A stretch of DNA of 35,378 nt from Gammaproteobacteria bacterium (GCA_027297435.1 JAPUIA010000201.1:1-35378), one strand, 5' to 3'; counted from the first letter of the stretch, positions 16,253 through 26,282 are shown. A program made the numbers and translations. The notes: a model not told the origin generated them from the letters alone.

Positions 16253-19153
16253 TTACTGGCAGGCTTCACAGTCTGGGTCGTCGATCGCGCACGCTTCTTG
16301 CGCTGCTGGGTTGAGGTCGCCTGCGACGGGGGCCGTCGATTGCACGGCATTCAACGTGCTGCGATCGAGAGTGGATTTCTCGGCACTCGTCGCGCCAAGC
16401 GATCTCAGATAGTAGGTAGTCTTCAAGCCGCGCAGCCAAGCCATGCGATAGGTCACGTCGAGCTTCTTGCCCGATACGCCGGCCATGTAGAGGTTCAGCG
16501 ATTGCGCCTGATCGATCCATTTCTGGCGGCGACTTGCCGCGTCGACGAGCCAACGCGGCTCAATTTCGAACGCCGTCGCATACAGTCGCTTCAAGTCCTC
16601 CGGAACGCGGTCGATCGTACTCAAAGAGCCGTCGTAGTACTTGAGATCGTTGACCATCACCATGTCCCATATACCTTGGGCTTTCAGGTCCCGGACCATG
16701 TATGGATTGGCGACGGTGAATTCACCGGATAAGTTGGATTTGACGTACAGGTTCTGGTAGGTCGGTTCGATAGACTGTGTGACACCGGTAATGTTGGCGA
16801 TTGTCGCGGTCGGCGCGATGGCCAAGACGTTGGAGTTGCGCATGCCGTTGATCTGTACCTTGGCGCGCAGCTTGTCCCATTCCAGCGTGGTATCGAGATT
16901 GACGTCTACATATTGCTCGCCACGTTCTTGCTTGAGCATCTTCAACGAATCGATGGGTAAGATGCCGCGACTCCAAAGCGATCCGGAGAAACTCGCGTAC
17001 GAACCCCGTTCCTTGGCAAGCTTCGACGAGGCATCGATGGCGTAGTAGCTGATCGCCTCCATCGAGTGGTCGGCGAACTCGAGTGCTGCATCCGAACTGT
17101 AGGGAATACGCAGCTTATACAGGGCGTCCTGAAAACCCATGATGCCGAGTCCGACCGGACGGTGACGCATGTTGGACGTGCGAGCCTGTGGTACGGAGTA
17201 GTAGTTGATGTCGATGACGTTGTCCAACATGCGTACTGCAGTGCGAATGGTGCGTTTCAACTTTTTCATGTCGAGCTCGCCTTTGTCGACGTGTTGGACG
17301 AGGTTCACGCTGCCGAGATTGCAGACGGCTATCTCTTCGGCCGAGGTATTTAGCGTGATCTCAGTGCATAGGTTCGATGAGTGGACGACACCGATATGCT
17401 GTTGCGGCGAACGAATGTTGCAACTGTCCTTGAAGGTGATCCAAGGATGGCCCGTTTCGAACAACATAGACAACATTTTGCGCCACAAGTCTTGCGCCTT
17501 GACCCGTTTGAAAAGCGTGATCTCGCCGGTGCGAGCTTGCTCTTCGTATTCAGCGTAGCGAACTTCAAACGCTCGACCGTACAGGTCGTGCAGATCGGGG
17601 ACCTCGTTGGGGGAGAAAAGGGTCCACTCACCGTCTTCGCTGACCCGCTTCATGAACAGATCCGGAATCCAGTTGGCCGTGTTCATGTCGTGAGTGCGAC
17701 GCCGGTCGTCACCGGTGTTTTTGCGAAGCTCTAGAAACTCTTCGATGTCGAGATGCCATGTCTCGAGGTATGAGCAAACGGCGCCTTTGCGCTTGCCGCC
17801 TTGGTTGACGGCGACGGCGGTGTCGTTCACCACTTTGAGAAAGGGCACCAAACCCTGCGACTTTCCATTGGTGCCTTTGATGTAGGAACCGAGCGCCCGT
17901 ACCGACGTCCAGTCGTTGCCTAAGCCGCCCGCCCACTTGGACAACATGGCGTTGTCTTTGATGGCGCCGTAGATGCCGTCGAGATTGTCCGGCACCGTGG
18001 TCAGAAAACAGGAAGACAGCTGTGGGCGCAGCGTCCCGGCGTTGAAAAGCGTCGGTGTCGAGCTCATGTAATCGAAACTCGACAACAGGTTGTAGAATTC
18101 GATCGCCCGCTTGGTCGGATCGTCTTCCTCGACCGCCAACCCCATAGCGACACGCATGAAGAACACTTGCGGTAATTCGAAACGGACGTTGTGGCTGTGT
18201 ATGAAGTAGCGGTCATACAACGTTTGCAAACCGAGGTAGGTGAAATTCAGGTCCTGCTCCGCATCTATTGCTGCGCCGAGCGCTGCTAGATCGAACTTGA
18301 TGAGGTTCGGATCGATGAGCTCGAGTTCGATGCCGCGTTCGATAAAGGCCTTCAACGCGTCTGGGTAGGCGTCGCCCATCTGTGATTGTGTCGCCGAGTG
18401 GTCATGGCGCCTGGCGCCCGACGCTTGCACGTTCAAGAAGCTCATTGCCTCCGTGCGCAACTGATCGAGCAGCAGTCGAGCCGCCACAAAGGAGTAGTTC
18501 GGTTCTTCTTCGACGAGAGTGCGTGCGGTGATCAACAGCGAGGTGCCTACGTCTTTGATGGTGATGCCGTCGTACATGTTGCCGAAGGCCTCGTCGATGA
18601 TGCGGCCGCCGTCGACATCACTCAGTCCCTCGCAAGCCTCGAGTACGAGCGTGCGAATGCGGCTCACATCGAGGGGCGCACGGCGACCGTCCTCGAGTAC
18701 CACGTTGATATCGGTGCGCACTTCCCGTGGCGCCTCGACAGCGGCTCGCGCGCTGGCCCTGGCTTCTCGGTACAGCACGTACGATCGTGCCACTTTGTGC
18801 TCTCCCGAACGCATCAAAGCGAGTTCTACTTGGTCTTGAATATCTTCGATGTGTAGGGTGCCGCCCGAGGGTAGACGCCGCCTAAAGGTTGTCGAGACTT
18901 GTGCTGAGAGCGCGCCGACGAGCTCGCGTATGCGCGGTGATGCCGCCGCGGTTCCACCCTCGACCGCTAGAAACGCCTTGGTGATAGCGACGGTGATCTT
19001 GTCGTCCGTGTAGGCGACGACCTCGCCGTCGCGTTTGATGACCTTCAGCTGGCCTGGCGCGGTAGCTGCGACGCTGGGGCTCATGGTGGTGGGAGAGGGT
19101 TGTTCTTGCACGGTGGCGGGATCTTGTGTGGTATCAAGCGGATCGGTTTGCAT
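16253..19153 (-). CDS. nrdA: Class Ia ribonucleotide reductase, alpha (catalytic) subunit
   Basis: NrdA reduces all four ribonucleoside diphosphates with a thiyl radical. The 966-residue protein starts with two ATP-cone regulatory domains (about residues 35-130 and 145-235), as in Pseudomonas. The catalytic ten-stranded barrel follows with the redox cysteine in LSSCFLTTV, the thiyl-radical set NLCTEI, CNLGSVNL, and the GIMGFQDALYKL / PTATIANITG regions. The C-terminus DPDCEACQ supplies the shuttle cysteines. The start is ATG 19153; the ribosome site is weak. A leader of about 300 bases separates it from candidate NrdR boxes. Confidence 0.97.
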   Translation of the reverse strand: MQTDPLDTTQDPATVQEQPSPTTMSPSVAATAPGQLKVIKRDGEVVAYTDDKITVAITKAFLAVEGGTAAASPRIRELVGALSAQVSTTFRRRLPSGGTLHIEDIQDQVELALMRSGEHKVARSYVLYREARASARAAVEAPREVRTDINVVLEDGRRAPLDVSRIRTLVLEACEGLSDVDGGRIIDEAFGNMYDGITIKDVGTSLLITARTLVEEEPNYSFVAARLLLDQLRTEAMSFLNVQASGARRHDHSATQSQMGDAYPDALKAFIERGIELELIDPNLIKFDLAALGAAIDAEQDLNFTYLGLQTLYDRYFIHSHNVRFELPQVFFMRVAMGLAVEEDDPTKRAIEFYNLLSSFDYMSSTPTLFNAGTLRPQLSSCFLTTVPDNLDGIYGAIKDNAMLSKWAGGLGNDWTSVRALGSYIKGTNGKSQGLVPFLKVVNDTAVAVNQGGKRKGAVCSYLETWHLDIEEFLELRKNTGDDRRRTHDMNTANWIPDLFMKRVSEDGEWTLFSPNEVPDLHDLYGRAFEVRYAEYEEQARTGEITLFKRVKAQDLWRKMLSMLFETGHPWITFKDSCNIRSPQQHIGVVHSSNLCTEITLNTSAEEIAVCNLGSVNLVQHVDKGELDMKKLKRTIRTAVRMLDNVIDINYYSVPQARTSNMRHRPVGLGIMGFQDALYKLRIPYSSDAALEFADHSMEAISYYAIDASSKLAKERGSYASFSGSLWSRGILPIDSLKMLKQERGEQYVDVNLDTTLEWDKLRAKVQINGMRNSNVLAIAPTATIANITGVTQSIEPTYQNLYVKSNLSGEFTVANPYMVRDLKAQGIWDMVMVNDLKYYDGSLSTIDRVPEDLKRLYATAFEIEPRWLVDAASRRQKWIDQAQSLNLYMAGVSGKKLDVTYRMAWLRGLKTTYYLRSLGATSAEKSTLDRSTLNAVQSTAPVAGDLNPAAQEACAIDDPDCEACQ

Positions 19154-19470
19154 GATGATTATTGCGGGTTCCCCGAAATTGTTGTTTGCTTATCTGTTTG
19201 GGAGGGTAGGGCGCTCGGTAAACATCGAAAATCGTTCAGTCTGGTCGTCAGTCCGTTGTCGACGGTCCGGGAAAAAACGGTCAGTATCGGACGGTTTTTC
19301 GACAACACGATCCCTTGTGGTTTCCAACGAAAAGTGCCGGTATCTTTTCGCTGCTTGCTTACCTGAATTCTCGCGTGACTTAAGTGCCCCCTCCGAGCAC
19401 TAACGTCTCTATTTGCCATCGATTCGCGGCCCGCTCGACACCAATTTTATTGACCGAGTCAATGCGCAAA

Positions 19471-19553
19471 CCGCTACATGTTGGGTTACAAAACCCTGAA
19501 CAACACAAGATAATGCGGTCCCCCCTCGAATGCAAGGTAAAGCCTGTGGATAA
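19471..19553 (-). promoter_or_regulatory. Candidate nrdAB control region: tandem NrdR-like boxes and a DnaA box
   Basis: CCGCTACATGTTGGGT (19471-19486) and ACACAAGATAATGCGG (19503-19518) each agree partly (roughly 10 and 12 of 16) with the NrdR-box pattern ACACWATATATWGTGT. They start 32 bases apart, the three-turn spacing seen for NrdR pairs. TGTGGATAA (19545-19553) is a perfect DnaA box (TTATCCACA on the other strand); DnaA also acts at E. coli nrdA. The leader 19154-19440 has no gene or riboswitch that I recognise. A weak hairpin with a T run lies at 19602-19624, before glpK. Confidence 0.45.
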
Positions 19554-19682
19554 CCTGTTGAACTCAAGTGGATCAGTTGTGGGCGGATCCAACCAGCCGG
19601 TAAGGTGCCCTAAAGGGGCCTTTTCGCCCATCGCTCAACCGCTCTATATTGTGTTCCGAGAACCGCCGAAATCGGGGAATTC

Positions 19683-21173
19683 ATGAGCCTAATCTTGGCC
19701 ATCGATCAGGGCACATCCAGCTCACGAGGCATCGTTTTCGACCTGGCCGCAGACGGCAGCGCACGCATTCGGGGCGATGCCCAGCGCACCTTTGATGCGA
19801 TCTTTCCGCAGGACGGTTGGGTCGAACAAGACCCGGAAGTTTTGTGGCAAACGACGTTGGATGCCAGCCGGGAAGCAATTGCCAACGCAGGGATAGAGGG
19901 GCGCGATATCGCAGCGATCGGCATAACAAACCAACGAGAGACGACGTTGGTATGGGACAAACAAACAGGCCAATGCGTTTACAACGCTATCGTTTGGCAA
20001 GACCGACGTACCGCCGACCGCTGCCAGCAAATGCGTGACGAAGGCATGGCTGAGTCCGTCTCGAGTAAGACCGGTTTGGTTCTAGACCCCTATTTTTCCG
20101 GCACCAAGCTCGCCTGGCTACTGGATGAGCGGCCCGGCCTGCGGCAAAGAGCTGCCAACGGAGAATTGTGCTTTGGCACCGTCGATACCTTTCTGTTGTG
20201 GCGTCTAACAAAAGGCCTTGCGCATCTTACCGACGCGACCAACGCGTCGCGCACCTTGTTGTTCGACATCTCGGAACAGCGATGGGATTCCGAGCTGCTT
20301 AGGTACTTCGACATTCCGGCGACACTGATGCCCGAGGTGTGTGATAGCGCGCATGGGTTCGGCATGGCCGATGCCGAATGGTTCGGAGCGGAAATACCCG
20401 TAACAGGTATCGCAGGCGACCAACAAGCCGCGTTGGTCGGGCAGGGGTGTCTGAACGCAGGCATGTGCAAAAGTACGTACGGTACCGGTTGCTTTCTGAT
20501 GGCCAACACGGGGCAAAAACGCTTGCGCTCCGACGGGGGGCTGCTCACCACCGTCGGCTATCGTCTCTCCGGCGAAGTCACCTATGCGCTCGAAGGCAGC
20601 ATCTTCGCTGCGGGCGTCGCCGTGAAATGGTTGCGCGATCGACTCCAGCTAATCGACGATGCGGCCGAAACCGAAACACTCGCGCGCGACATCGGTGGCG
20701 ATACCGGAGGCGTTTACGTGGTACCTGCGTTTACCGGTCTTGGCGCACCGCACTGGAACCCGAACGTTCGTGGCACCATCACGGGCCTGACACTGGACAG
20801 CTCGCGAGCGCAAATTGTCACCGCGACCTTGCAAAGCGTCGCTTTTCAAACGGCCGAGTTACTCGCGGCTATGGCCCATGACGGCGCGGTGGTTGAGCAG
20901 CTCGGCGTTGACGGCGGCATGGTTGTGAACGACTGGTTGTGCCAATTTCTCGCGGACATTCTCAACGTGACGGTAGAACGTCCCGTCATCATCGAAACGA
21001 CGGCACTCGGTGCCGCCAACCTGGCTGCTCTCGGCGCGGGGCTCGTCCCTGCGCTCAATACCCGGATGCGGGGCCTCGATCGTGTCTTTGTCCCCAGCAT
21101 GGAAGACGCTCGGCGCCAGGCATTGTTGGTGGGTTGGCAGGGGGCATTGGTACAAGCTTTAGCCGGAAACTGA
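19683..21173 (+). CDS. glpK: Glycerol kinase
   Basis: GlpK phosphorylates glycerol to sn-glycerol 3-phosphate in the cytosol. The 496 residues match the family in length and order. The N-terminal phosphate loop is AIDQGTSSSRGIVFD, followed by WVEQDPEVLW, GITNQRETT and NAIVWQDRRT (glycerol pocket), then GTVDTFLLWRLT. The second domain has GDQQAALVGQGC, KSTYGTGCFLM, YALEGSIFAAG, FTGLGAPHWNP and the adenosine motif GVDGGMVVNDWL. No glpF or glpD is adjacent in the window, so it is either free-standing or regulated from its own upstream region. Confidence 0.97.
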   Translation: MSLILAIDQGTSSSRGIVFDLAADGSARIRGDAQRTFDAIFPQDGWVEQDPEVLWQTTLDASREAIANAGIEGRDIAAIGITNQRETTLVWDKQTGQCVYNAIVWQDRRTADRCQQMRDEGMAESVSSKTGLVLDPYFSGTKLAWLLDERPGLRQRAANGELCFGTVDTFLLWRLTKGLAHLTDATNASRTLLFDISEQRWDSELLRYFDIPATLMPEVCDSAHGFGMADAEWFGAEIPVTGIAGDQQAALVGQGCLNAGMCKSTYGTGCFLMANTGQKRLRSDGGLLTTVGYRLSGEVTYALEGSIFAAGVAVKWLRDRLQLIDDAAETETLARDIGGDTGGVYVVPAFTGLGAPHWNPNVRGTITGLTLDSSRAQIVTATLQSVAFQTAELLAAMAHDGAVVEQLGVDGGMVVNDWLCQFLADILNVTVERPVIIETTALGAANLAALGAGLVPALNTRMRGLDRVFVPSMEDARRQALLVGWQGALVQALAGN

Positions 21174-21210
21174 TCCAGATAACGCTCAACCTCGAAGAAA
21201 GCGCCGAAAG

Positions 21211-21226
21211 CGTGATGCGCATCACG
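21211..21226. promoter_or_regulatory. Perfect palindrome, CRP/FNR-family operator candidate
   Basis: CGTGATGCGCATCACG is a perfect 16-base palindrome, flanked by AAAG and TTTC, which nearly extends the symmetry. GTGA-N6-TCAC is the core of CRP-family sites. It lies 86 bases upstream of the TTG start of the cyclic-di-GMP gene and 38 bases after glpK, so it most likely controls the former. Confidence 0.5.
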
Positions 21227-21311
21227 TTTCAGGGTAGGTGGAGTCGGGTGACCTGTTCATTGTTATGGGTTATCGTCGTTTTGGTTTTGCAGCAGATGGA
21301 TTTTCTGTAAA

Positions 21312-24300
21312 TTGAATCGTAGACGCTTCACCCGTCAGCCCATCTCGTTGTCGGCCCTCGTTCATCCCGAACAAGGCCGGTCTTGGTTGTGTACCGTGCG
21401 TGACTTCTGTCAAGAAGGCATGCTGCTGTCCGGTGCTGGAGGCGCGCGTTCGTTGGCGGCGACCGGTGCCAACCCGCAACTGGGTGATGAAGTGGCATTA
21501 CACTTCTCGGTCGCGACACCCAGCGGCCAACAGCACTTCCGCACGCAAGCTACGATTGCCCGCGTGACCGACAACGGCAATGGCATCGGTGTGCAGTTCG
21601 AATCGGGCATGCCGCAGGAAGCGTTCGACACCTTGATCGATTTCGCCAAGGCGTCGGGAATGTTGGCGCGTTCTGTCGACGACGTGACCGACGAAGCGTT
21701 GAACGCAGAGGCTGCCGCCGTACCCGCGACGAAACGCGGCCAGGTGGACGGCGTTCAAGGGTACGACGGCGAAGAGCAGCTGCGCGATGCCCGTATCAAG
21801 AAGGGCGATGCCCAAAAACTCAAGCAACGCATGCGCTCGGTCATGCAGCGTGCCCTGCAACGGGTGGCCAATCAGTTCTTCGAAGCTGCTGCGGATGCGT
21901 TCCTCATCAAGGCGCGCGATGCCGGGACCAACGCCGTGCAGAACATGTATATCGATGCGTTGGACCAGCTCGAGAAACGCAAGGACATGGTTCAAGGCGT
22001 GTTCATCGATCACGTCTTGCGTCAAATCGATGAGGTATCCGTTCTCGAAGAAGTGCTCGAAAAGCGCCGGCGCCGTGAGACTGGCAATACGCAAACGCTG
22101 CAGCTTGTTGAAACGGATCAGTTCGAAGAGTGGCTGGCGATCGCCGAGGTAATCTCGAAAGCGGAGAACCGCTACACAGAAGAACTCCTAGATCTGCGGG
22201 CTCAACTCGGGCTCATCGCCAAGCCTTGGTCTCACAAAGACGTCATACCCGTCGGCCCTGCCGTCATCAGCTGGGCGTTCGATGACGCCATCAAAGAATT
22301 GGAGCTGCGGCGCACCGTCAAGCAAGACGTGTACAAGCTGTTCGAAGCAGTGCTTATCCCCATACTCGGCAACATCTATGGCGCCTTGACTACCGTGCTG
22401 GAAGAAAGTCGCGTGATCCCTTCTGTGGAAGAGCTTCGCAACAATTTGGCCCGCCGGTCAGTCGTGCGCAACCGAAGCGGTGTGCTCGTCGAACCTCAGG
22501 CCTACCAGGAAATGGACACCGCCATGCGCGAAGTGGCGATGGCCGCGGACGGCATCGCTGCTTCACGGGTTGATCACAATCCGTTCCACGCGCCACCGGC
22601 CAGGCAGGCGTACGATGCGGCGCGCAACATCTTGAGTCTCAACCGCCGCACCCGAGAGCTCACGCGTGGCAAACGTGACGACTTTCTAGCAGAACCCAAT
22701 GCGGCCCCAGGTGCGACCTTTGCGAGTGCCGACATCCTCGATGCGTTGTCGATCATCCAAGATGAGCTGGGCGATGCACCGCTTTCCGATACGCGCTTGA
22801 AGCCGCGCTTGATCGAGGTGCTGAAAGATGCGCACGGTGACCACAAGGCTTTCACGGAAGAAGACTTCGACACCTTGGACGTGATGCAAAACCTCATCGA
22901 GTCCATACAAGAAGACCGCTTGATCACCGAAGGCATACGCGAGTGGGTACAGCGGCTGGAAATCACGTTGAACAAGCTGGCCGCCCGCGATCCGGGTTTC
23001 CTCGAAAGTGACGATGACGCGCCGCACGGCGCGGTCATGATGCTCAACCAGCTAGCGCGATTGGGTAACCAAAAAGACGCATCAGCCGGCATCGACCGGG
23101 AGGTCGGGCGACGTGTCGACGAGCTGTTACATCGAGTCGTCGAGGAATACGACGAAAATCCCCAGGTCTTCGACGAAGTCGTCACCGAATTGAACCCGTT
23201 GGTGGACAAGCAGACGCGTGCTTATCGCGGCAACATCGAACGAACCGTGCGTGCAAGCGAAGGCCAGCAAAAGTTGGGGCGTGCGCGTAAGGCCGTGTTG
23301 CAGGAGATGGAAGCGCGACTCGACGGGCGGGAAGTGCCTGATCTGTTGTTGGAACTCTTGAATCCCGGATGGCGCAATTTGCTGGTGCACACGCATTTAC
23401 GTCGGGGTGTCGACAGCAACGAATGGCGCGATGGACTTGCGGTCATCGATCAATTGCAAGGACAGCTTTCGGGCGACATCGAAGAGGGCAGCCCTCAATA
23501 CGTCGATCCTGAGCAGCTCTTGAAGCGCGTCGTCGAAGGTTTGAACAGCATCTCTTTTGATCCGAGCAAGCGTACGCCGCTGGTCATGCATCTGTCATCG
23601 ACGTTGGTCGGCGATACGACCGGTAAGAAGACCGCGCCGCAATTTTCCGCTGTGCAGGCAGGCGACGTCGAAAAGCTGCTGGGGCTCGAAGGTCTCATCC
23701 CTGAACTCGAGCCGGAGATCGACAGCGAAGACGATGACGTGCGTTCGAATTGGGACAGGGCTGTTGCTCGAGCCCGGCGCATCCAGGTCGGCGAGTGGTT
23801 AGCCACCAGCGACGCTGATGGGCGGCCCTTGATTTTAAACGTCGCGTTCGTCGGCGACGCAGCTGGTTCGTTCGTATTGGTCAATCGCAAGGGCATCAAG
23901 AACTCAGAACTCGTCCTCAAAGACATGGCGGATGGTTTGTACGAAGGACGTATCACCTTATTGGACGATTACGACCTGCCGCTGATGGAGCGCGCCTCGC
24001 AACGCATGTTGGAAAACATGCATAACGAACTCGCCTATCAAGCCACCCACGATGATCTCACGCAGCTGATTAATCGAAAGGAATTTGAACGCGGTGTCGA
24101 GGCTGCCATTCAATCCGCCCGCAAAGACGAACAGCAGCACGTGTTGCTCTACCTGGATCTCGACCAGTTCAAGATCGTAAACAACACCAGCGGTCATACT
24201 GCGGGCGATGAATTGCTACGCAATGTCGGCGACACCCTGACCCAGGCGTTGCAAGGTGAGGGCGCCAGAGTGGCCCGCCTCGGCGGTGACGAATTCGGCG

Positions 24301-25328
24301 TTTTGGTCGAGGAAATCGAGACGGCGCATGCTCGCGAACTGGCCGAAGATCTGCTCAACTCGATTCGGGATCTGCGGTTTGATTGGGACGGGCGCCACTA
24401 CACGTTGAGCGCAAGCATGGGCTTGGTGTTTATTGATCAGACGACCGATAGCGTCGATTCGGTCATGCAGTATGCTGATGAAGCCTGCTACACCGCGAAG
24501 GATGCGGGACGCAACCGCTTGCAGGAATATGAGCTTGGCGACACGCGCATGATGCGGCGCCATGGCGTCATGGAGTGGGTAACCCAGCTGGACAAAGCGC
24601 TGGATGAAGATCGACTGGTGCTCAACTGCCAGCGCATCGAGCCTGTCGCGCGTTCGGCTGCGAACGGCCTGGAGACCCATTACGAGATTCTGTTGACCAT
24701 GCGGGATGAACTCGGCGACATGATGCCACCAACAGATTTCATCATCGCTGCCGAGACTTACAACCGCATGACGACCATCGATCGATGGGTCATTGAACGC
24801 GTGCTCGCATACATGACCAAGCATCGCGACAAGTTGGACGATTTCGCTGGGTTTTCGGTCAACGTATCCGGCCATTCGGTGAACGACGAGACGTTCCCTG
24901 ACTTCGTGTTGGAGCAATTCGCCAAAACGCAGGCGCCCACCGGCAAGGTTTGTTTTGAGATCACGGAGACGGCCGCCATTGCAAACCTCGACAACGCGGT
25001 GGATTTCATGAATCGTATGAAGATCATCGGCTGTAAATTCTCGCTCGATGACTTCGGCACCGGTCTGTCATCGTATTCTTACCTGAGGAACCTGCCTGTT
25101 GATTTCGTGAAGATCGATGGCGTGTTCGTGAAGGACATCGCCAACAACCCGGGCGACTACGCGGTGGTGAAATCGATCAACGAAATCGGGCACTACATGG
25201 GCAAGAAGACCATCGCCGAGTTCGTGGAGAGCGCAGCGGTGTTGGAGAGCCTGCGCGAGATCGGAGTCGACTACGCACAAGGCTATGAGATCGAAAAACC
25301 GCTACCGTTGGAAGAGCTCAAGCTGTAA
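21312..25328 (+). CDS. PilZ-DUF1631-GGDEF-EAL cyclic-di-GMP turnover protein
   Basis: This 1338-residue protein begins with a PilZ domain (about 1-115; RRRFTR carries the RxxxR motif, but the second motif is DFCQEG instead of DxSxxG). A very long, mostly helical DUF1631 region (about 150-870) follows, then a GGDEF domain with GGDEF at 991-995 and an EAL domain whose signature is EIL at 1125-1127. EAL catalytic motifs are otherwise present: VNVSG, CFEITE, DDFGTGLSSY, VKIDG and AEFVES. Both cyclase and phosphodiesterase activity are therefore possible. No RxxD inhibitory site precedes GGDEF. There is no membrane segment, so it is cytosolic. The start is TTG 21312, with weak ribosome-site support. 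Confidence 0.92.
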   Translation: MNRRRFTRQPISLSALVHPEQGRSWLCTVRDFCQEGMLLSGAGGARSLAATGANPQLGDEVALHFSVATPSGQQHFRTQATIARVTDNGNGIGVQFESGMPQEAFDTLIDFAKASGMLARSVDDVTDEALNAEAAAVPATKRGQVDGVQGYDGEEQLRDARIKKGDAQKLKQRMRSVMQRALQRVANQFFEAAADAFLIKARDAGTNAVQNMYIDALDQLEKRKDMVQGVFIDHVLRQIDEVSVLEEVLEKRRRRETGNTQTLQLVETDQFEEWLAIAEVISKAENRYTEELLDLRAQLGLIAKPWSHKDVIPVGPAVISWAFDDAIKELELRRTVKQDVYKLFEAVLIPILGNIYGALTTVLEESRVIPSVEELRNNLARRSVVRNRSGVLVEPQAYQEMDTAMREVAMAADGIAASRVDHNPFHAPPARQAYDAARNILSLNRRTRELTRGKRDDFLAEPNAAPGATFASADILDALSIIQDELGDAPLSDTRLKPRLIEVLKDAHGDHKAFTEEDFDTLDVMQNLIESIQEDRLITEGIREWVQRLEITLNKLAARDPGFLESDDDAPHGAVMMLNQLARLGNQKDASAGIDREVGRRVDELLHRVVEEYDENPQVFDEVVTELNPLVDKQTRAYRGNIERTVRASEGQQKLGRARKAVLQEMEARLDGREVPDLLLELLNPGWRNLLVHTHLRRGVDSNEWRDGLAVIDQLQGQLSGDIEEGSPQYVDPEQLLKRVVEGLNSISFDPSKRTPLVMHLSSTLVGDTTGKKTAPQFSAVQAGDVEKLLGLEGLIPELEPEIDSEDDDVRSNWDRAVARARRIQVGEWLATSDADGRPLILNVAFVGDAAGSFVLVNRKGIKNSELVLKDMADGLYEGRITLLDDYDLPLMERASQRMLENMHNELAYQATHDDLTQLINRKEFERGVEAAIQSARKDEQQHVLLYLDLDQFKIVNNTSGHTAGDELLRNVGDTLTQALQGEGARVARLGGDEFGVLVEEIETAHARELAEDLLNSIRDLRFDWDGRHYTLSASMGLVFIDQTTDSVDSVMQYADEACYTAKDAGRNRLQEYELGDTRMMRRHGVMEWVTQLDKALDEDRLVLNCQRIEPVARSAANGLETHYEILLTMRDELGDMMPPTDFIIAAETYNRMTTIDRWVIERVLAYMTKHRDKLDDFAGFSVNVSGHSVNDETFPDFVLEQFAKTQAPTGKVCFEITETAAIANLDNAVDFMNRMKIIGCKFSLDDFGTGLSSYSYLRNLPVDFVKIDGVFVKDIANNPGDYAVVKSINEIGHYMGKKTIAEFVESAAVLESLREIGVDYAQGYEIEKPLPLEELKL

Positions 25329-25348
25329 CCGAGCCAACGGCCGGGCCG

Positions 25349-26257
25349 CTAGGTTTCACAGGTTAGGAGAAACTCCACCAACGCCTTTTGGCTGTGCAAA
25401 CGGTTACTCGCCGCAATCCAGGTTGCTGAGCGTGGATCGTCGAGCACGGTCGCGTTGACCTCCTCGCCGCGATGCGCCGGCAGGCAATGGGTGAACAGCG
25501 TATCGGTCTTGGCATAGGCCAATAGGTCTTCGTTCACCTGGTAGGAGGCGAACGTCGCGCGACGCTGCTCTTCTTGACCTTCGTGACCTATTGACGACCA
25601 CACGTCGGTGACGACGAGATCTGCATTCTCGACGGCCTCGCGAGGTGTTTCGACGAGAGCGGCATGGTTGGTGCTGGCAAGCAGCTGTGCGTCCGGTTCG
25701 TAGCCCGGAGGCGCCGCGATCCTCAGGTTGAAACCCCACTGGCGAGCCGCGTTGATGTAGCTTGCGCACATGTTGTAGCCGTCGCCGACGAAGGCGACCT
25801 TCTTGCCCTCGATCGGTCCTCTCAGCTCGACGAAGGTCTGTACGTCCGCCAGCAGCTGGCACGGATGGTAGCGAGATGTCATCGCATTGATGACCGGAAT
25901 CGAGGCTGCCTTTGCGAAGTCTTCGAGATCATCTTGGTCGAGTGTGCGGATCATCACGATGTCGACCATCTCCGAGAGTACCCGCGCCATGTCTTGGGTG
26001 GATTCACCGCGGCCGAGTTGCGTATCGCTGGTACCGAGAAATATGGCGTGGCCGCCGAGCTGGTTCATGCCGGCTTCGAACGCCACCCGGGTGCGTGTGC
26101 TGCTGAGCTGCAGGATCATGGCAGCTGTACGGCCAGGGAAAGGTTGGTAGACCTCGCCGTTGGTGTGCAGCGTTTTGAGCGCGGCACTTCGCTGTATCAG
26201 GTGCTTGAGCTCTTCGGGTGTGCAATCCAACAGCGTGAGGAAGTCGCGCTTTGACAT
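25349..26257 (-). CDS. argF: Ornithine carbamoyltransferase
   Basis: ArgF makes citrulline from ornithine and carbamoyl phosphate, the sixth step of arginine synthesis. Residues 53-57 are STRTR, the carbamoyl-phosphate loop. MTSRYHPCQLLAD and the C-terminal HCLPAHRGEEV, which carries the catalytic cysteine, are both intact. At 302 residues the length is normal. It lies 25 bases downstream of argD on the same strand, so the two form one unit. It ends 20 bases from the convergent cyclic-di-GMP gene, with no clear terminator in the gap. Confidence 0.97.
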   Translation of the reverse strand: MSKRDFLTLLDCTPEELKHLIQRSAALKTLHTNGEVYQPFPGRTAAMILQLSSTRTRVAFEAGMNQLGGHAIFLGTSDTQLGRGESTQDMARVLSEMVDIVMIRTLDQDDLEDFAKAASIPVINAMTSRYHPCQLLADVQTFVELRGPIEGKKVAFVGDGYNMCASYINAARQWGFNLRIAAPPGYEPDAQLLASTNHAALVETPREAVENADLVVTDVWSSIGHEGQEEQRRATFASYQVNEDLLAYAKTDTLFTHCLPAHRGEEVNATVLDDPRSATWIAASNRLHSQKALVEFLLTCET

Positions 26258-26282
26258 CGGCTAACCCTCGGTCATCAATCGA

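Noticed and set aside
19545-19553. DnaA box taken as a sign of a replication origin
   Set aside because: There is a single perfect box, no cluster, no unwinding element and no origin-linked genes (dnaA, dnaN, gidA); a role at nrdA is more likely.
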